DNA of 9,930 bases from M55B112 sp040880545 (GCA_040880545.1 JBBDIE010000200.1:1-9930), one strand, 5' to 3'. Positions 1 to 7,295 are shown, counted from the first letter of the stretch. Numbers and translations: made by a program. The notes: generated by a model not told the origin, from the sequence alone.

Positions 1-60
1 GTGTTGAGTTTCACAAATGGTTGAAGAAACAATGCGGGCAAAATCTTCATATATGTAAAG
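1..60 (-). ncRNA. Possible 5' end of a 6S-like RNA downstream of zapA (partial, tentative)
   Basis: This is the non-coding sequence just downstream of the zapA stop on the minus strand, cut by the window edge. In Bacteroidota, zapA is often followed by a 6S (SsrS) RNA gene and then rny. Read on the minus strand, a weak -7-like element (AGATTTTG, two mismatches to TAnnTTTG) precedes a C/T-rich stretch that could be a transcript start. No secondary structure can be judged from this much sequence. The assignment rests on remembered gene order and is an inference. The stretch could equally be plain spacer. Confidence 0.25.
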
Positions 61-67
61 AACGCTA

Positions 68-358
68 TTACTCTTCTTTCAGTAAAATATCAAGCTCCTC
101 GCTTAAAGCTTTCAGATCTTCTTCCAAAGATACGAAATTTTGTTTTGATTCACAATCCAAAAGCTGTATCACAAATTGTAAGGCGGCCATGGCCAGGAAA
201 TCCTGGGGATCTTTATCAGTATACCTCTGCTTGTACTGTAAAAGCCTGTCATTGATTAGTTTAGCTGCCTTCCTTATTTTCTCTTCTTCACGTCTTTCTA
301 TTTTCAGGGGATAGAACCGTTCTGCTATTTGAACCTTTATAGCCAATTTTTCATCCAT
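68..358 (-). CDS. zapA: Cell division protein ZapA
   Basis: ZapA is a small cytoplasmic protein that binds FtsZ and promotes bundling of its filaments in the Z-ring. The 96-residue product has the usual ZapA length. It shows the family layout: an N-terminal segment (about residues 4-20, KLAIKVQIAERFYPLKI) that forms the globular domain, a charged helix with RKAAKLIND, then the conserved block DKDPQDFLAMAALQFVIQLL (about residues 49-68), and a C-terminal coiled-coil rich in E, L and K. It starts 10 bp downstream of the coiled-coil gene on the same strand, so the two are probably co-transcribed from the promoter at 684-691. There is no strong Shine-Dalgarno site, which is normal for Bacteroidota. 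The assignment is firm on motif, length and context. Confidence 0.93.
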   Translation of the reverse strand: MDEKLAIKVQIAERFYPLKIERREEEKIRKAAKLINDRLLQYKQRYTDKDPQDFLAMAALQFVIQLLDCESKQNFVSLEEDLKALSEELDILLKEE

Positions 359-368
359 CTATCCCAGC

Positions 369-662
369 TTATCTGTTTAAAAGAGCAATACACTTATCAA
401 TCTCCCGCACTATCTTATTAATCTGCAACTTTGCTTCCTGAGGCTCCCCGTTCTCTGAAACGAAGGCCTTTGAAAGCTTGAGCGTATTGTTTTGTTGTTT
501 TAGTTCATTTATTTTCAATTCATTTTCCCTGATTCTCTTTTCCAGGTCCTGATTTTCGGTTACTATGGTCGAAATGGATTGCCTCTGTGCTTCCAGTTTT
601 TCAGCCAGTAACCGAACTTTTTGCTTTAATTCATCAACTATATAGACCTGATTAAAACTCAT
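369..662 (-). CDS. Small coiled-coil protein, zapA partner gene (ZapB-like, hypothetical)
   Basis: The 97-residue product is almost entirely a predicted coiled-coil: heptad-like runs of L, I, E, K and Q cover about residues 8-60, with no signal peptide or membrane segment. The C-terminus (about residues 66-97) carries a conserved-looking block: AFVSENGEPQEAKLQINKIV followed by REIDKCIALLNR. This pattern is typical of the uncharacterised gene found directly before zapA in Bacteroidota. By position and shape it resembles ZapB of Enterobacteria, a coiled-coil partner of ZapA, but the sequence is not clearly homologous and this role is inferred. The ATG at 662 lies about 15 nt after the expected transcription start of the promoter at 684-691, which supports this start. 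Confidence 0.85.
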   Translation of the reverse strand: MSFNQVYIVDELKQKVRLLAEKLEAQRQSISTIVTENQDLEKRIRENELKINELKQQNNTLKLSKAFVSENGEPQEAKLQINKIVREIDKCIALLNR

Positions 663-683
663 GTAACAGAGGTATTGTTCTTA

Positions 684-691
684 CAAAGATA
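684..691 (-). promoter_or_regulatory. Bacteroidota-type -7 promoter element for the coiled-coil/zapA operon
   Basis: The minus strand reads TATCTTTG, an exact match to the Bacteroidota -7 consensus TAnnTTTG. It lies 21 bp upstream of the ATG at 662. The expected -33 region (about 20 bp further upstream) is only weakly matched (ATTTC instead of TTTG). Transcription would start near 677 and give a leader of about 15 nt. Confidence 0.6.
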
Positions 692-832
692 AGACTGTTT
701 TTGTTAAAATGAAATAGCGTGGGGAGATTACTGCAAGGGTATAAAAAAGGGCCGTCATCTTTCAATGTCTGCTGTAAATGATAACCTTCAGCAACCCCGG
801 GCTTCATGGTAGCAAAGGTGTCGGTATCTTTC

Positions 833-965
833 AACTTGTCAGTGCCTGCAAGAAAACTTCAATAGCTACATTATGCCCCACTTCAAAACAATCATCACAT
901 GCCTTGCTCTTAACGCTTTCCTGTCAGTGACGACAACAATTTATGCGATTTCTTTCTGACAAGTT
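833..965. repeat. Widely spaced perfect 10-bp inverted repeat in the zapA/M23 intergenic region
   Basis: AACTTGTCAG at 833-842 is perfectly inverted as CTGACAAGTT at 956-965, framing 113 bp. Part of the motif, TGTCAGTG, recurs directly at 838-845 and 922-929. The 692-998 interval between the two divergent promoters has no convincing gene. A minus-strand reading frame through about 931-836 gives a protein-like string (KACDDCFEVGHNVAIEVFLQ) but has no ATG, GTG or TTG start after the preceding stop. The repeat could frame a miniature element, a gene remnant or a regulatory site. Its function is unknown. Confidence 0.4.
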
Positions 966-998
966 TACAATATTAGGTGGCTGTGAAATTATATATTA

Positions 999-1006
999 TA
1001 TTTTTG
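999..1006 (+). promoter_or_regulatory. Bacteroidota-type -7 promoter element for the M23-anmK-yqhD operon
   Basis: TATTTTTG matches the TAnnTTTG -7 consensus and sits 20 bp before the ATG at 1027, so the leader would be about 15 nt, as for the divergent zapA operon. A clear -33 TTTG at the expected 19-21 bp spacing is not seen; the nearest candidate, TTAGG near 973, is weak. Confidence 0.5.
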
Positions 1007-1026
1007 CATGATATTTTGAATTATTC

Positions 1027-2739
1027 ATGAGAAAAATTTTACTTTATATCTGGCTGGTATTACTACCTGTTTCAGTCGTAAGCCAACAAAAGGCTGATTT
1101 CCGGCCTCCTCTTGATATTCCGCTTGTTCTGTCGGGGAATTTCGGGGAATTGCGAACGGATCATTTTCATTCCGGTATTGACTTTAAAACCCAGGGAGTA
1201 TCAGGGCACAAGGTATTTGCCATTGAATCGGGTACCGTTTCAAGGATCAAGGTCCATCCAGGAGGGTACGGTAAAGCATTGTATGTTGATCATTCCAATG
1301 GCTTTACTTCGGTTTATGGACACCTGTCTTCTTACAGCCCTGCCATTGAAAAATATATAAAAGATATCCAGTATCAAAGAAAATTACATGCTGTAGATGT
1401 CTTCCCAAAGGCCGGGGAACTATTTGTTGAGAAAGGGGATGTGATCGCATTGTCAGGAAATACGGGTAGCTCGTCCGGACCCCATCTTCATTTCGAGATC
1501 AGGCGCACTGCAGACCAAAGACCCCTGAATGGACTGTTTTTCAATTTTCCAATTCCTGACAACAAGCCACCCGAGATCAGTAAATTAGTTATCTATCCGG
1601 TAGGAGATAATGCCCATGTTGCAAATTCCTCTTCCCCGTTAATTATTGAACCAACGAGTCATGGAAGTAATTACCAGGTCAACAGGAAAGAGACCATTCA
1701 GGTATTTGGTAAAATAGGTTTCGGGATTGAGGTTTACGATTACCTGGATGGAGCATGGAACCGATGTGGTATCTATTCCATAGAGCTGCGGGTTGACGGA
1801 AAACAGTATTTTTATTCTGAAATGGATGAATTTTCCTTTGCAGAAAGTAGATTTATCAATGCCCATATCGATTATTTCCATAAAAAAGAGAAACAAGGCA
1901 CAATACAGCGTTTATATAAATTACCCTATAATAATTTGAGCATTTATAAGAAAATGGTCAACGAAGGCCTTGTGGAAATTACCGACACACTTCTTCATGA
2001 AGTCGTCATTACGACTACCGACAGCTATGGTAATACTTCCCGGTTAAGTTTTAATTTCCAGGGATCGGGATCCGCCCAGCGCCTGATGATGAGGAAAGAT
2101 TTTGATGGACCCGTTTTATCCTACAATGCACTCAGTGGATATTCCAACAGAAATATTCAACTTTCCTTTCCTTCTTATTGTTTTTATGAGGATGTCCCTT
2201 TTACCTTTGCCCGTACCAACGGACGTCATGATCTCTTTTCAGATCTGTATCATCTCCATAAGGAATCCACACCGGTTCACAAAAGTTTCAGCATAGCAAT
2301 TACCCCGAATAAAATTCCGGAGAAAAACAGGGATAAGCTATGTATTGTAAAAATTGAAGAAAAAGACGAAATATCGTTTGCAGGAGGTACGTTTGAAAAT
2401 GGCATGGTATCCGGTACCCTCAGGAGTTTCGGCAAGTATGCAATAGCTATCGATACGATCCGTCCTACAATCACTGCGTTGAATATATACCCGGGAAAGG
2501 ATGTGACCATGCAGTCAGATGTCAGATTCAGGATTAGTGATAACCTTTCAGGCATAGAATCATACAATGGATATATTGATAACCAGTGGGTATTATTTGA
2601 ATATGATCCTAAAAACGATCTGCTTTTTTATGAATTTGACTACAGGTTTTCAAATACCGGAAAAAATCACGAACTTGAAATTCATTTAAGTGATCCGAAG
2701 GGAAATAAAACAGTTTACCATACAACCTTTTATCGATAA
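1027..2739 (+). CDS. M23 family metallopeptidase (peptidoglycan endopeptidase), exported
   Basis: This is a zinc metallopeptidase of the LytM/lysostaphin family, which cleaves peptide cross-bridges or stem peptides of peptidoglycan. Residues 1-19 form a signal peptide (MRK, hydrophobic core, then VVSQQ), so it acts outside the cytoplasmic membrane. The catalytic domain covers about residues 30-165. It has the HxxxD zinc motif in HSGID (H48, D52), YGHL at 97-100, and the HLH motif in GPHLHFEI (H153, H155), so all key residues are present and it should be active. The roughly 400 residues after this look beta-rich, with repeated D/N/G turns and no obvious motif, as in long Bacteroidota M23 proteins, and may bind wall or membrane partners. 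It leads an apparent operon: anmK begins 6 bp after the stop. That pairing links wall cleavage with recycling of wall fragments, which is inference. Confidence 0.92.
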   Translation: MRKILLYIWLVLLPVSVVSQQKADFRPPLDIPLVLSGNFGELRTDHFHSGIDFKTQGVSGHKVFAIESGTVSRIKVHPGGYGKALYVDHSNGFTSVYGHLSSYSPAIEKYIKDIQYQRKLHAVDVFPKAGELFVEKGDVIALSGNTGSSSGPHLHFEIRRTADQRPLNGLFFNFPIPDNKPPEISKLVIYPVGDNAHVANSSSPLIIEPTSHGSNYQVNRKETIQVFGKIGFGIEVYDYLDGAWNRCGIYSIELRVDGKQYFYSEMDEFSFAESRFINAHIDYFHKKEKQGTIQRLYKLPYNNLSIYKKMVNEGLVEITDTLLHEVVITTTDSYGNTSRLSFNFQGSGSAQRLMMRKDFDGPVLSYNALSGYSNRNIQLSFPSYCFYEDVPFTFARTNGRHDLFSDLYHLHKESTPVHKSFSIAITPNKIPEKNRDKLCIVKIEEKDEISFAGGTFENGMVSGTLRSFGKYAIAIDTIRPTITALNIYPGKDVTMQSDVRFRISDNLSGIESYNGYIDNQWVLFEYDPKNDLLFYEFDYRFSNTGKNHELEIHLSDPKGNKTVYHTTFYR

Positions 2740-2745
2740 TTTTTT

Positions 2746-3825
2746 ATGCCGGATTCTGATAATCATCTTGTTCTCGGACTAATGTCGGGCACTTCACTTG
2801 ATGGTGTTGACCTGGCATTATGTAACTTTAATTACGCAAAAAACGGTACCACCTGGCGGCTACTGGCAGCTGAGACGATCCCCTACCCTTACTACCTGAA
2901 GGAGAAACTCGAGGATGCATTATCCATCAGTCCCAATGATTTGCATCACCTTGACCAGGAAGTGGGAAAATTTTATGCCTCAAGGATTTTGCAATTCAAT
3001 AAAAGTCATGACCTTAAACCGGAGTTGATTGCATCGCACGGACATACGATATTGCATCAGCCTGACAAGGGAATTACGCTTCAGATTGGCGATGGCGACA
3101 TCATGGCCAGGGAAACCGGGATCGTGGTGATAAATGATTTCAGGTTACAGGATATTTCCAAGGGCGGTCAGGGTGCTCCCCTGGTTCCCATTGGAGATAA
3201 GGATTTATTCGGGGAATATGAATTCTGCCTGAACCTGGGTGGAATTGCCAATGTATCTTTCGATCATGAGGGAAAACGAATTGCATGCGATATTTCACCC
3301 TGTAATATGGCTTTAAACACCATCGCTTCCTGGATCCAGATCGATTTTGACAACAAAGGGACACTCGCTTCCAGGGGAACTGTACACGCCGATTTGCTGA
3401 AACGGCTAAACTGCTTAGAATATTACAGTAGTCCACCCCCCAAGTCGCTGGGTAAAGAGTGGTTTGTTCGTAAATTCCTCCCGGAAATCAGAAAAACGGA
3501 GATTAAAATTGAAGATGCGCTTTGCACTGTCAATACGCACATTGCCGAACAAATTTCGGGTTTTATAAAACAATATGTAAGACCGGGTTCCAAAACATTG
3601 GTAACCGGAGGGGGGGCCTTCAACGAATATCTGATAGCTCTGTTAAAAAACAAATGCATCGCTGAACTGTTTATACCTGACAAGAAACTTGTGAATTTTA
3701 AAGAGGCGGTGGTTTTTGCCTATCTCGGTCTGCTGAGAATGAAAAATGAAATAAATGTCCTGTCATCAGTTACAGGGGCAAGATCCGACACTTCTGCTGG
3801 TATAATTAATTATCCAAATGAATAA
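2746..3825 (+). CDS. anmK: Anhydro-N-acetylmuramic acid kinase AnmK
   Basis: AnmK uses ATP to open the 1,6-anhydro ring of anhydroMurNAc and phosphorylate it to MurNAc-6-phosphate, a cytoplasmic step in peptidoglycan recycling. The 359 residues match the usual family size of about 360-390. The N-terminal ATP-binding motif GLMSGTSLDGVD is at residues 11-22. The block ISKGGQGAPLVPIGD, the LNLGGIANVS segment and CDISPCNMALN follow. D182 in CDIS falls at the position of the catalytic aspartate of characterised AnmK enzymes. A late glycine-rich VTGGGAFN motif completes the ASKHA-type kinase fold. There is no signal peptide, consistent with a cytosolic enzyme. It sits 6 bp after the M23 gene and its stop overlaps the first possible start of the next gene, so translation is probably coupled. 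Confidence 0.95.
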   Translation: MPDSDNHLVLGLMSGTSLDGVDLALCNFNYAKNGTTWRLLAAETIPYPYYLKEKLEDALSISPNDLHHLDQEVGKFYASRILQFNKSHDLKPELIASHGHTILHQPDKGITLQIGDGDIMARETGIVVINDFRLQDISKGGQGAPLVPIGDKDLFGEYEFCLNLGGIANVSFDHEGKRIACDISPCNMALNTIASWIQIDFDNKGTLASRGTVHADLLKRLNCLEYYSSPPPKSLGKEWFVRKFLPEIRKTEIKIEDALCTVNTHIAEQISGFIKQYVRPGSKTLVTGGGAFNEYLIALLKNKCIAELFIPDKKLVNFKEAVVFAYLGLLRMKNEINVLSSVTGARSDTSAGIINYPNE

Positions 3826-3826
3826 T

Positions 3827-4969
3827 ATGGAAAATTTTATTGCATACAATCCAACCAGGCTACACTTTGGTAAAGGTGTGGTAGAAAACCTTGGAGCCGC
3901 AGCGGCAGACCTTGGTAGAAAGGCCCTACTGGTTTATGGCAAGGGGTCGGTACTTCGAAATGGCAGTTATAACGATACGGTTAATCAACTGAAACAGCAA
4001 AACATTACTGTTACTGATTATAATGGCATCAAGCCAAATCCGGTGGTAACAGCCGTGGATGAAGCTGTATCGCTGGGGATCGATCAGAAGGTGGATATGG
4101 TGGTTGCTGTTGGTGGCGGAAGTGTCATAGATTCAGCAAAAATAATAGCAGTTTGTATCGCTGAAAAAGTGAAGGGATGGGATGTCATGACAGGGAAACA
4201 CGAACCCCTGTCATCCAAACCGCTGATTGCGGTACTAACACTTGCTGCCACAGGAACAGAGATGAACCCCACATCGGTATTACAAAACCATGATACAGAT
4301 CAGAAAATTGGTTTTAAACATCCGGTTATGTTTCCAGTGCACTCTTTCCTTGATCCGACCTATACACAAAGTGTACCCGCCAATCACACAGCCTATGGCA
4401 TTGTTGACCTTATTTCTCACTCGCTTGAAGCCTGGTTTGGCCGGGGTGATGCACACCTGTCTGACCGATTTGTGCTCTCCATTATCAGGGAGGCCATGGA
4501 GACAGGTCCGGCACTAATGAATGATCTGACAAACTATACCCTCAGGGAGCGGATCATGTGGGCAGCAACCAATGCGCTGAATGATACAACCATGCATGGC
4601 CGGGTTTCGGGCGATTGGGCAGTACACGGTCTCGGACATACACTTTCGTACCTGTATGATACAGCCCATGGAGCAACCCTGTCTGTTTTTTACCCAGCCT
4701 GGATGCGTCACATTGGGGCCAAACACCCAAAAAGAATCATCCAGTTAGGAAATGCATTGTTTGGTGTGGAGACCGTGGAAGAGACTGCTGCCCGGTTTGA
4801 AACATTTTTTAAACAACTTGGCAGTCCTGTAAAAGCTGAAGAGGCAGGCATTTCAAATGACAGGAGTGGAGAGATAGTTCAGTTGATGAACAAACAGCGG
4901 GTTTCGGGACTGAATTACAACCTGACTGAAGCAGAACGGAAAGCGATCGTAGAGCTGATCATGGACTGA
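3827..4969 (+). CDS. yqhD: Iron-containing alcohol dehydrogenase, YqhD/BdhA type
   Basis: This is a group III (iron-dependent) alcohol dehydrogenase/aldehyde reductase. Such enzymes reduce a range of aldehydes, including toxic short-chain and lipid-peroxidation products, usually with NADPH. The nucleotide-binding motif GGGSVID is at residues 96-102, counted from the ATG at 3827. The metal ligands are D194 and H198 (VDLISH), H267 (HGLGH) and H281 (DTAHGAT). These numbers coincide with the D194/H198/H267/H281 ligand set I recall for E. coli YqhD, which supports starting at 3827. A start three codons earlier (3818) is also in frame and overlaps the anmK stop. The product is 380 residues, normal for the family. 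There is no signal peptide. It is the last gene of the M23-anmK operon and is followed by the hairpin at 5053-5078. The link between aldehyde detoxification and wall recycling is unclear, and the true substrate cannot be read from sequence. Confidence 0.9.
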   Translation: MENFIAYNPTRLHFGKGVVENLGAAAADLGRKALLVYGKGSVLRNGSYNDTVNQLKQQNITVTDYNGIKPNPVVTAVDEAVSLGIDQKVDMVVAVGGGSVIDSAKIIAVCIAEKVKGWDVMTGKHEPLSSKPLIAVLTLAATGTEMNPTSVLQNHDTDQKIGFKHPVMFPVHSFLDPTYTQSVPANHTAYGIVDLISHSLEAWFGRGDAHLSDRFVLSIIREAMETGPALMNDLTNYTLRERIMWAATNALNDTTMHGRVSGDWAVHGLGHTLSYLYDTAHGATLSVFYPAWMRHIGAKHPKRIIQLGNALFGVETVEETAARFETFFKQLGSPVKAEEAGISNDRSGEIVQLMNKQRVSGLNYNLTEAERKAIVELIMD

Positions 4970-5043
4970 AAATCAGCCGAATCAGAAAATCAAGCAGAAT
5001 AAAAGGTCTGTAAATTTACCTGTTTCAGAAACTCAAATGCAAA

Positions 5044-5085
5044 AGTCAAAAAAAGGGTATCTCAGCTGAGACACCCTTCTCTTTT
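5044..5085. terminator. Bidirectional intrinsic terminator
   Basis: The hairpin pairs AAGGGT (5053-5058) with ACCCTT (5073-5078) and TCTC (5060-5063) with GAGA (5068-5071), around a 4-nt AGCT loop with one A/C mismatch. On the minus strand it is followed by an uninterrupted run of T (complement of A5048-A5054), a strong U-tract. On the plus strand the tail is CTCTTTT, weaker but adequate. It probably ends the yqhD operon on the plus strand and the candidate small RNA on the minus strand. Confidence 0.85.
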
Positions 5086-5158
5086 CAAACTACTAACTAA
5101 AACTACCAACTAAACTACTATCCTAAACTTATATTATTATTTTTCCTTCAATTTTTAA
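5048..5158 (-). ncRNA. Candidate stand-alone small RNA, about 110 nt
   Basis: On the minus strand a good promoter (-33 TTTG at 5193-5190, 18-bp spacer, -7 TATTTTTG at 5171-5164) predicts a start near 5158. The intrinsic terminator at 5078-5048, whose U-tract is better on this strand, would end it. The transcript contains a near-repeat: GTAGTTT occurs three times (5093-5087, 5106-5100, 5118-5112), spaced 13 and 12 nt, in a G/U/A-rich stretch with no self-complementarity that I can see. No ATG-started ORF lies within it, although a GAAGGA motif occurs near its 5' end. The architecture is that of a trans-acting small RNA with a single-stranded repeat region and a terminator hairpin. I do not recognise the family. 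The call rests on the promoter and terminator only. Confidence 0.5.
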
Positions 5159-5163
5159 TACCG

Positions 5164-5193
5164 CAAAAATAGTATGCTTTTTCAACATACAAA
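5164..5193 (-). promoter_or_regulatory. Bacteroidota sigma-type promoter for the candidate small RNA
   Basis: Read on the minus strand, TTTG at 5193-5190 is followed after 18 bp by TATTTTTG at 5171-5164. This is the best match in the window to the two-part Bacteroidota promoter (TTTG, about 19-21 bp, TAnnTTTG). It points away from the C69 peptidase gene and toward the terminator hairpin at 5078-5048. No protein-coding gene lies in its path before that hairpin. Confidence 0.6.
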
Positions 5194-5477
5194 TTAATTT
5201 AATGTTAAATAATCTTAAATTTAATAATTTGACATTTTTTTTAGATTCTACCCCCATAATTATTAAGAATCAGGTTTGTAATTTTTAAAAATATTATATT
5301 ACCCCCATTAAGTAAGTGTATCGCTGGCTTGAATAATAATTTGGCGAATTATAATAGCAGGTATTTCCTGCATACTGGATGTTTAAGAATATAAATGCTT
5401 GTTTCTTCTTTCTAAAAATGATTTCTTTAAGCTGTTTTTCGAATAAATCTATTGCATACAATTAAAACAATCCGATA
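5194..5477. other. AT-rich intergenic region upstream of the C69 peptidase, with paired ACCCCCAT boxes
   Basis: No gene is supported here on either strand. The octamer ACCCCCAT stands out against the very AT-rich background and occurs twice in the same orientation, at 5250-5257 and 5301-5308, each preceded by T and followed by AT-rich DNA. Such paired boxes 170-230 bp ahead of the peptidase start could be regulator sites, which is inference. I found no convincing TAnnTTTG promoter close to the ATG at 5478. Confidence 0.35.
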
Positions 5478-7172
5478 ATGAAAAGACTGATTTTTGCTGC
5501 AATTACTGCAGGGCTTTTACTGCTTCACAGCAATACATGGTCCTGCACGAATTTCCTGGTAACCCCGGGAGCCTCGGTTAACGGTACCTCCATGATCACT
5601 TACGCGGCCGATGCGCATGTATTATATGGAGAGTTGTATTTCAGTCCGGCTGCCGACTATCCGGAAGGTACCATGTTGAGTATTTATGAATGGGACACCA
5701 ACAAATTCCTGGGACAGATCAGGCAGGTAAGGCACACTTATTCGGTAGTTGGCAATATGAATGAGCACCAGGTGGCCATTGGGGAAACAACCTATGGTGG
5801 CCGTAGTGAACTCAGGGACACAACGGGGATTATCGATTACGGAAGCCTGATTTATATTACACTGCAGCGGGCAAAGACGGCCCGGGAGGCCATACATATT
5901 ATGGGAGAACTGGTGGCGGAATATGGATATTACAGTTCCGGGGAGTCCTTCTCGATTGCCGATCCCAATGAAGTGTGGATCATGGAACTCATTGGAAAAG
6001 GCACGGAGATGGTCACAAAGGGCCGTGGTAAAAATGCTGTAACCTACAATAAAAATAAAGGGGCAGTTTGGGTAGCGGTAAAAATTCCCGATGGTTACGT
6101 ATCCGGGCATGCAAATCAGGCACGGATACAGCAATTTCCACTGAACGATCCGGAAAATTGTATTTATTCACCGGATGTGATAGAATTTGCACGTGAAAAA
6201 GGATATTACTCAGGAAGTGACGAAAATTTCAGTTTTTCTGACACCTATGCCCCGGTTGACTTTGGGGGCGCAAGATTTTGTGACATGCGGGTCTGGTCCT
6301 TTTTCAAGGATGTGAATGACAACATGGGACAGTATTTTTCCTATGTCAAAGGTGAAGACCTTTCCAACAGGATGCCGCTTTATATCAAACCCAACAGGAA
6401 AATCTCCAATTACGACCTGATGAATTTCATGCGCGACCACCTGGAAGGAACCGAACTGGACATGACACAGGATGCCGGTGCCGGTCCTTTTGGACTCCCC
6501 TATCGCTGGAGACCGCTTTTTTTTGAAGTGGATGGTAAAACTTATTGCAATGAACGAGCCACTGCAACCCAACAAACCGGCTTTTCATTTGTAGCAGAGA
6601 GTCGTAGCGGAATGCCGGATATCATTGGTGGAATTCTATGGTTTGGCGTGGATGATGCAGCTTCATCGGTATATGTACCTATGTATTGCGGCATGACCAT
6701 GGTGCCTGAAACCTTTGCAGTTGGAAACGGCGACTTGCTAACCTATTCCGATAATTCCGCTTTTTGGGCATTTAATTTTGTTTCGAATTTCACCTATCTG
6801 AGATACGATTTGATGATGGAGGATGTTAGAAAAAAACAGAATTCACTTGAGAAGGGATTTATTGAAAAAGTACAGCAGGTTGATGAAAAAGCACTGAAAC
6901 TCTATGAAGATGATCCGGAAAAGGCAAGGGCCTATGTTACTAATTTTTCAGTAAATGCCGGGAACTATACAGTTGCAGAATGGAAAAAACTGGGGCAGTA
7001 TCTCCTGGTAAAATATATGGATGGTAATGTCAAACGCGAAAAGAACGGACAGTTCTTACGCAATGCCTACGGTTATCCGGCAGGACCTGAATCTCCCGGA
7101 TATTCAGATGAATGGAAGCGTAACGTGGCAAAAGAAACAGGTAATAAACTGCTGGTTCCTGAGGAACAGTAA
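5478..7172 (+). CDS. Secreted C69 family dipeptidase (PepD-like Ntn hydrolase)
   Basis: Members of peptidase family C69 hydrolyse dipeptides and are N-terminal-nucleophile enzymes: a propeptide or signal is removed so that a cysteine becomes residue 1. Here residues 1-22 are a signal-like leader (MKRLIF, hydrophobic core, NTWS), directly followed by C23 in CTNFLVTPGAS, the expected nucleophile. The lack of a proper lipobox (W and S precede the Cys) argues against a lipoprotein. The family blocks follow in order: MITYAADAHVLYGELYF, VGNMNEHQVAIGETTYGG, ITLQRAKTAREA, YYSSGESFSIADPNEVWIME, and VSGHANQARI. The tail after about residue 450 is charged and helical. At 564 residues it has the length usual for Bacteroidota homologues. 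It stands alone, about 500 bp after the yqhD stop, and may release amino acids from peptides in the periplasm. Exact substrates are unknown. Confidence 0.93.
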   Translation: MKRLIFAAITAGLLLLHSNTWSCTNFLVTPGASVNGTSMITYAADAHVLYGELYFSPAADYPEGTMLSIYEWDTNKFLGQIRQVRHTYSVVGNMNEHQVAIGETTYGGRSELRDTTGIIDYGSLIYITLQRAKTAREAIHIMGELVAEYGYYSSGESFSIADPNEVWIMELIGKGTEMVTKGRGKNAVTYNKNKGAVWVAVKIPDGYVSGHANQARIQQFPLNDPENCIYSPDVIEFAREKGYYSGSDENFSFSDTYAPVDFGGARFCDMRVWSFFKDVNDNMGQYFSYVKGEDLSNRMPLYIKPNRKISNYDLMNFMRDHLEGTELDMTQDAGAGPFGLPYRWRPLFFEVDGKTYCNERATATQQTGFSFVAESRSGMPDIIGGILWFGVDDAASSVYVPMYCGMTMVPETFAVGNGDLLTYSDNSAFWAFNFVSNFTYLRYDLMMEDVRKKQNSLEKGFIEKVQQVDEKALKLYEDDPEKARAYVTNFSVNAGNYTVAEWKKLGQYLLVKYMDGNVKREKNGQFLRNAYGYPAGPESPGYSDEWKRNVAKETGNKLLVPEEQ

Positions 7173-7245
7173 TTCATGTTTCACTGCATTGAGAGACCGA
7201 AAGATAATTTGTTAATAATTCTTAGAATATATACAAATTATTTCC

Positions 7246-7253
7246 TAATTTTG
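7246..7253 (+). promoter_or_regulatory. -7 promoter element for rplS
   Basis: TAATTTTG matches TAnnTTTG. A weak -33 candidate, TTAG at 7222-7225, is 20 bp upstream, the right spacing. Transcription would begin near 7259, giving a leader of about 37 nt before the rplS ATG at 7296. The start falls inside the inverted repeat at 7256-7274. Confidence 0.6.
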
Positions 7254-7255
7254 CG

Positions 7256-7274
7256 ACCTGTTAAAATAACAGGT
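7256..7274. promoter_or_regulatory. Perfect 8-bp inverted repeat at the rplS start region, with a downstream micro-ORF
   Basis: ACCTGTTA (7256-7263) is perfectly inverted as TAACAGGT (7267-7274) around AAA. It lies immediately after the -7 box, so it could act as a DNA operator or, if the transcript starts at its left edge, as a 5' RNA hairpin protecting or regulating the rplS mRNA. A four-codon reading frame (ATG at 7285, stop TGA at 7297-7299, encoding M-I-E-Q) overlaps the rplS ATG as ATGA. Autogenous control of ribosomal protein genes by leaders is well known. Whether this one does so is inference. Confidence 0.45.
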
Positions 7275-7295
7275 TTACACATAAATGATTGAGCA

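Noticed and set aside
652..834. Minus-strand 60-codon frame upstream of the coiled-coil gene
   Set aside because: It starts with TTG, overlaps the start of the coiled-coil gene and covers its promoter. No recognisable motif.
5086..5118. AAACTAC units at 12-13 bp spacing considered as a CRISPR array or iteron origin
   Set aside because: The units are only 7 bp and three in number, without spacers of CRISPR length, and no replication gene is near. They fit better as part of the small RNA.
5622..6134. Long minus-strand frame of 170 codons inside the C69 peptidase gene
   Set aside because: It is a shadow of a strongly conserved coding region on the other strand, with low-complexity, cysteine- and histidine-rich composition.
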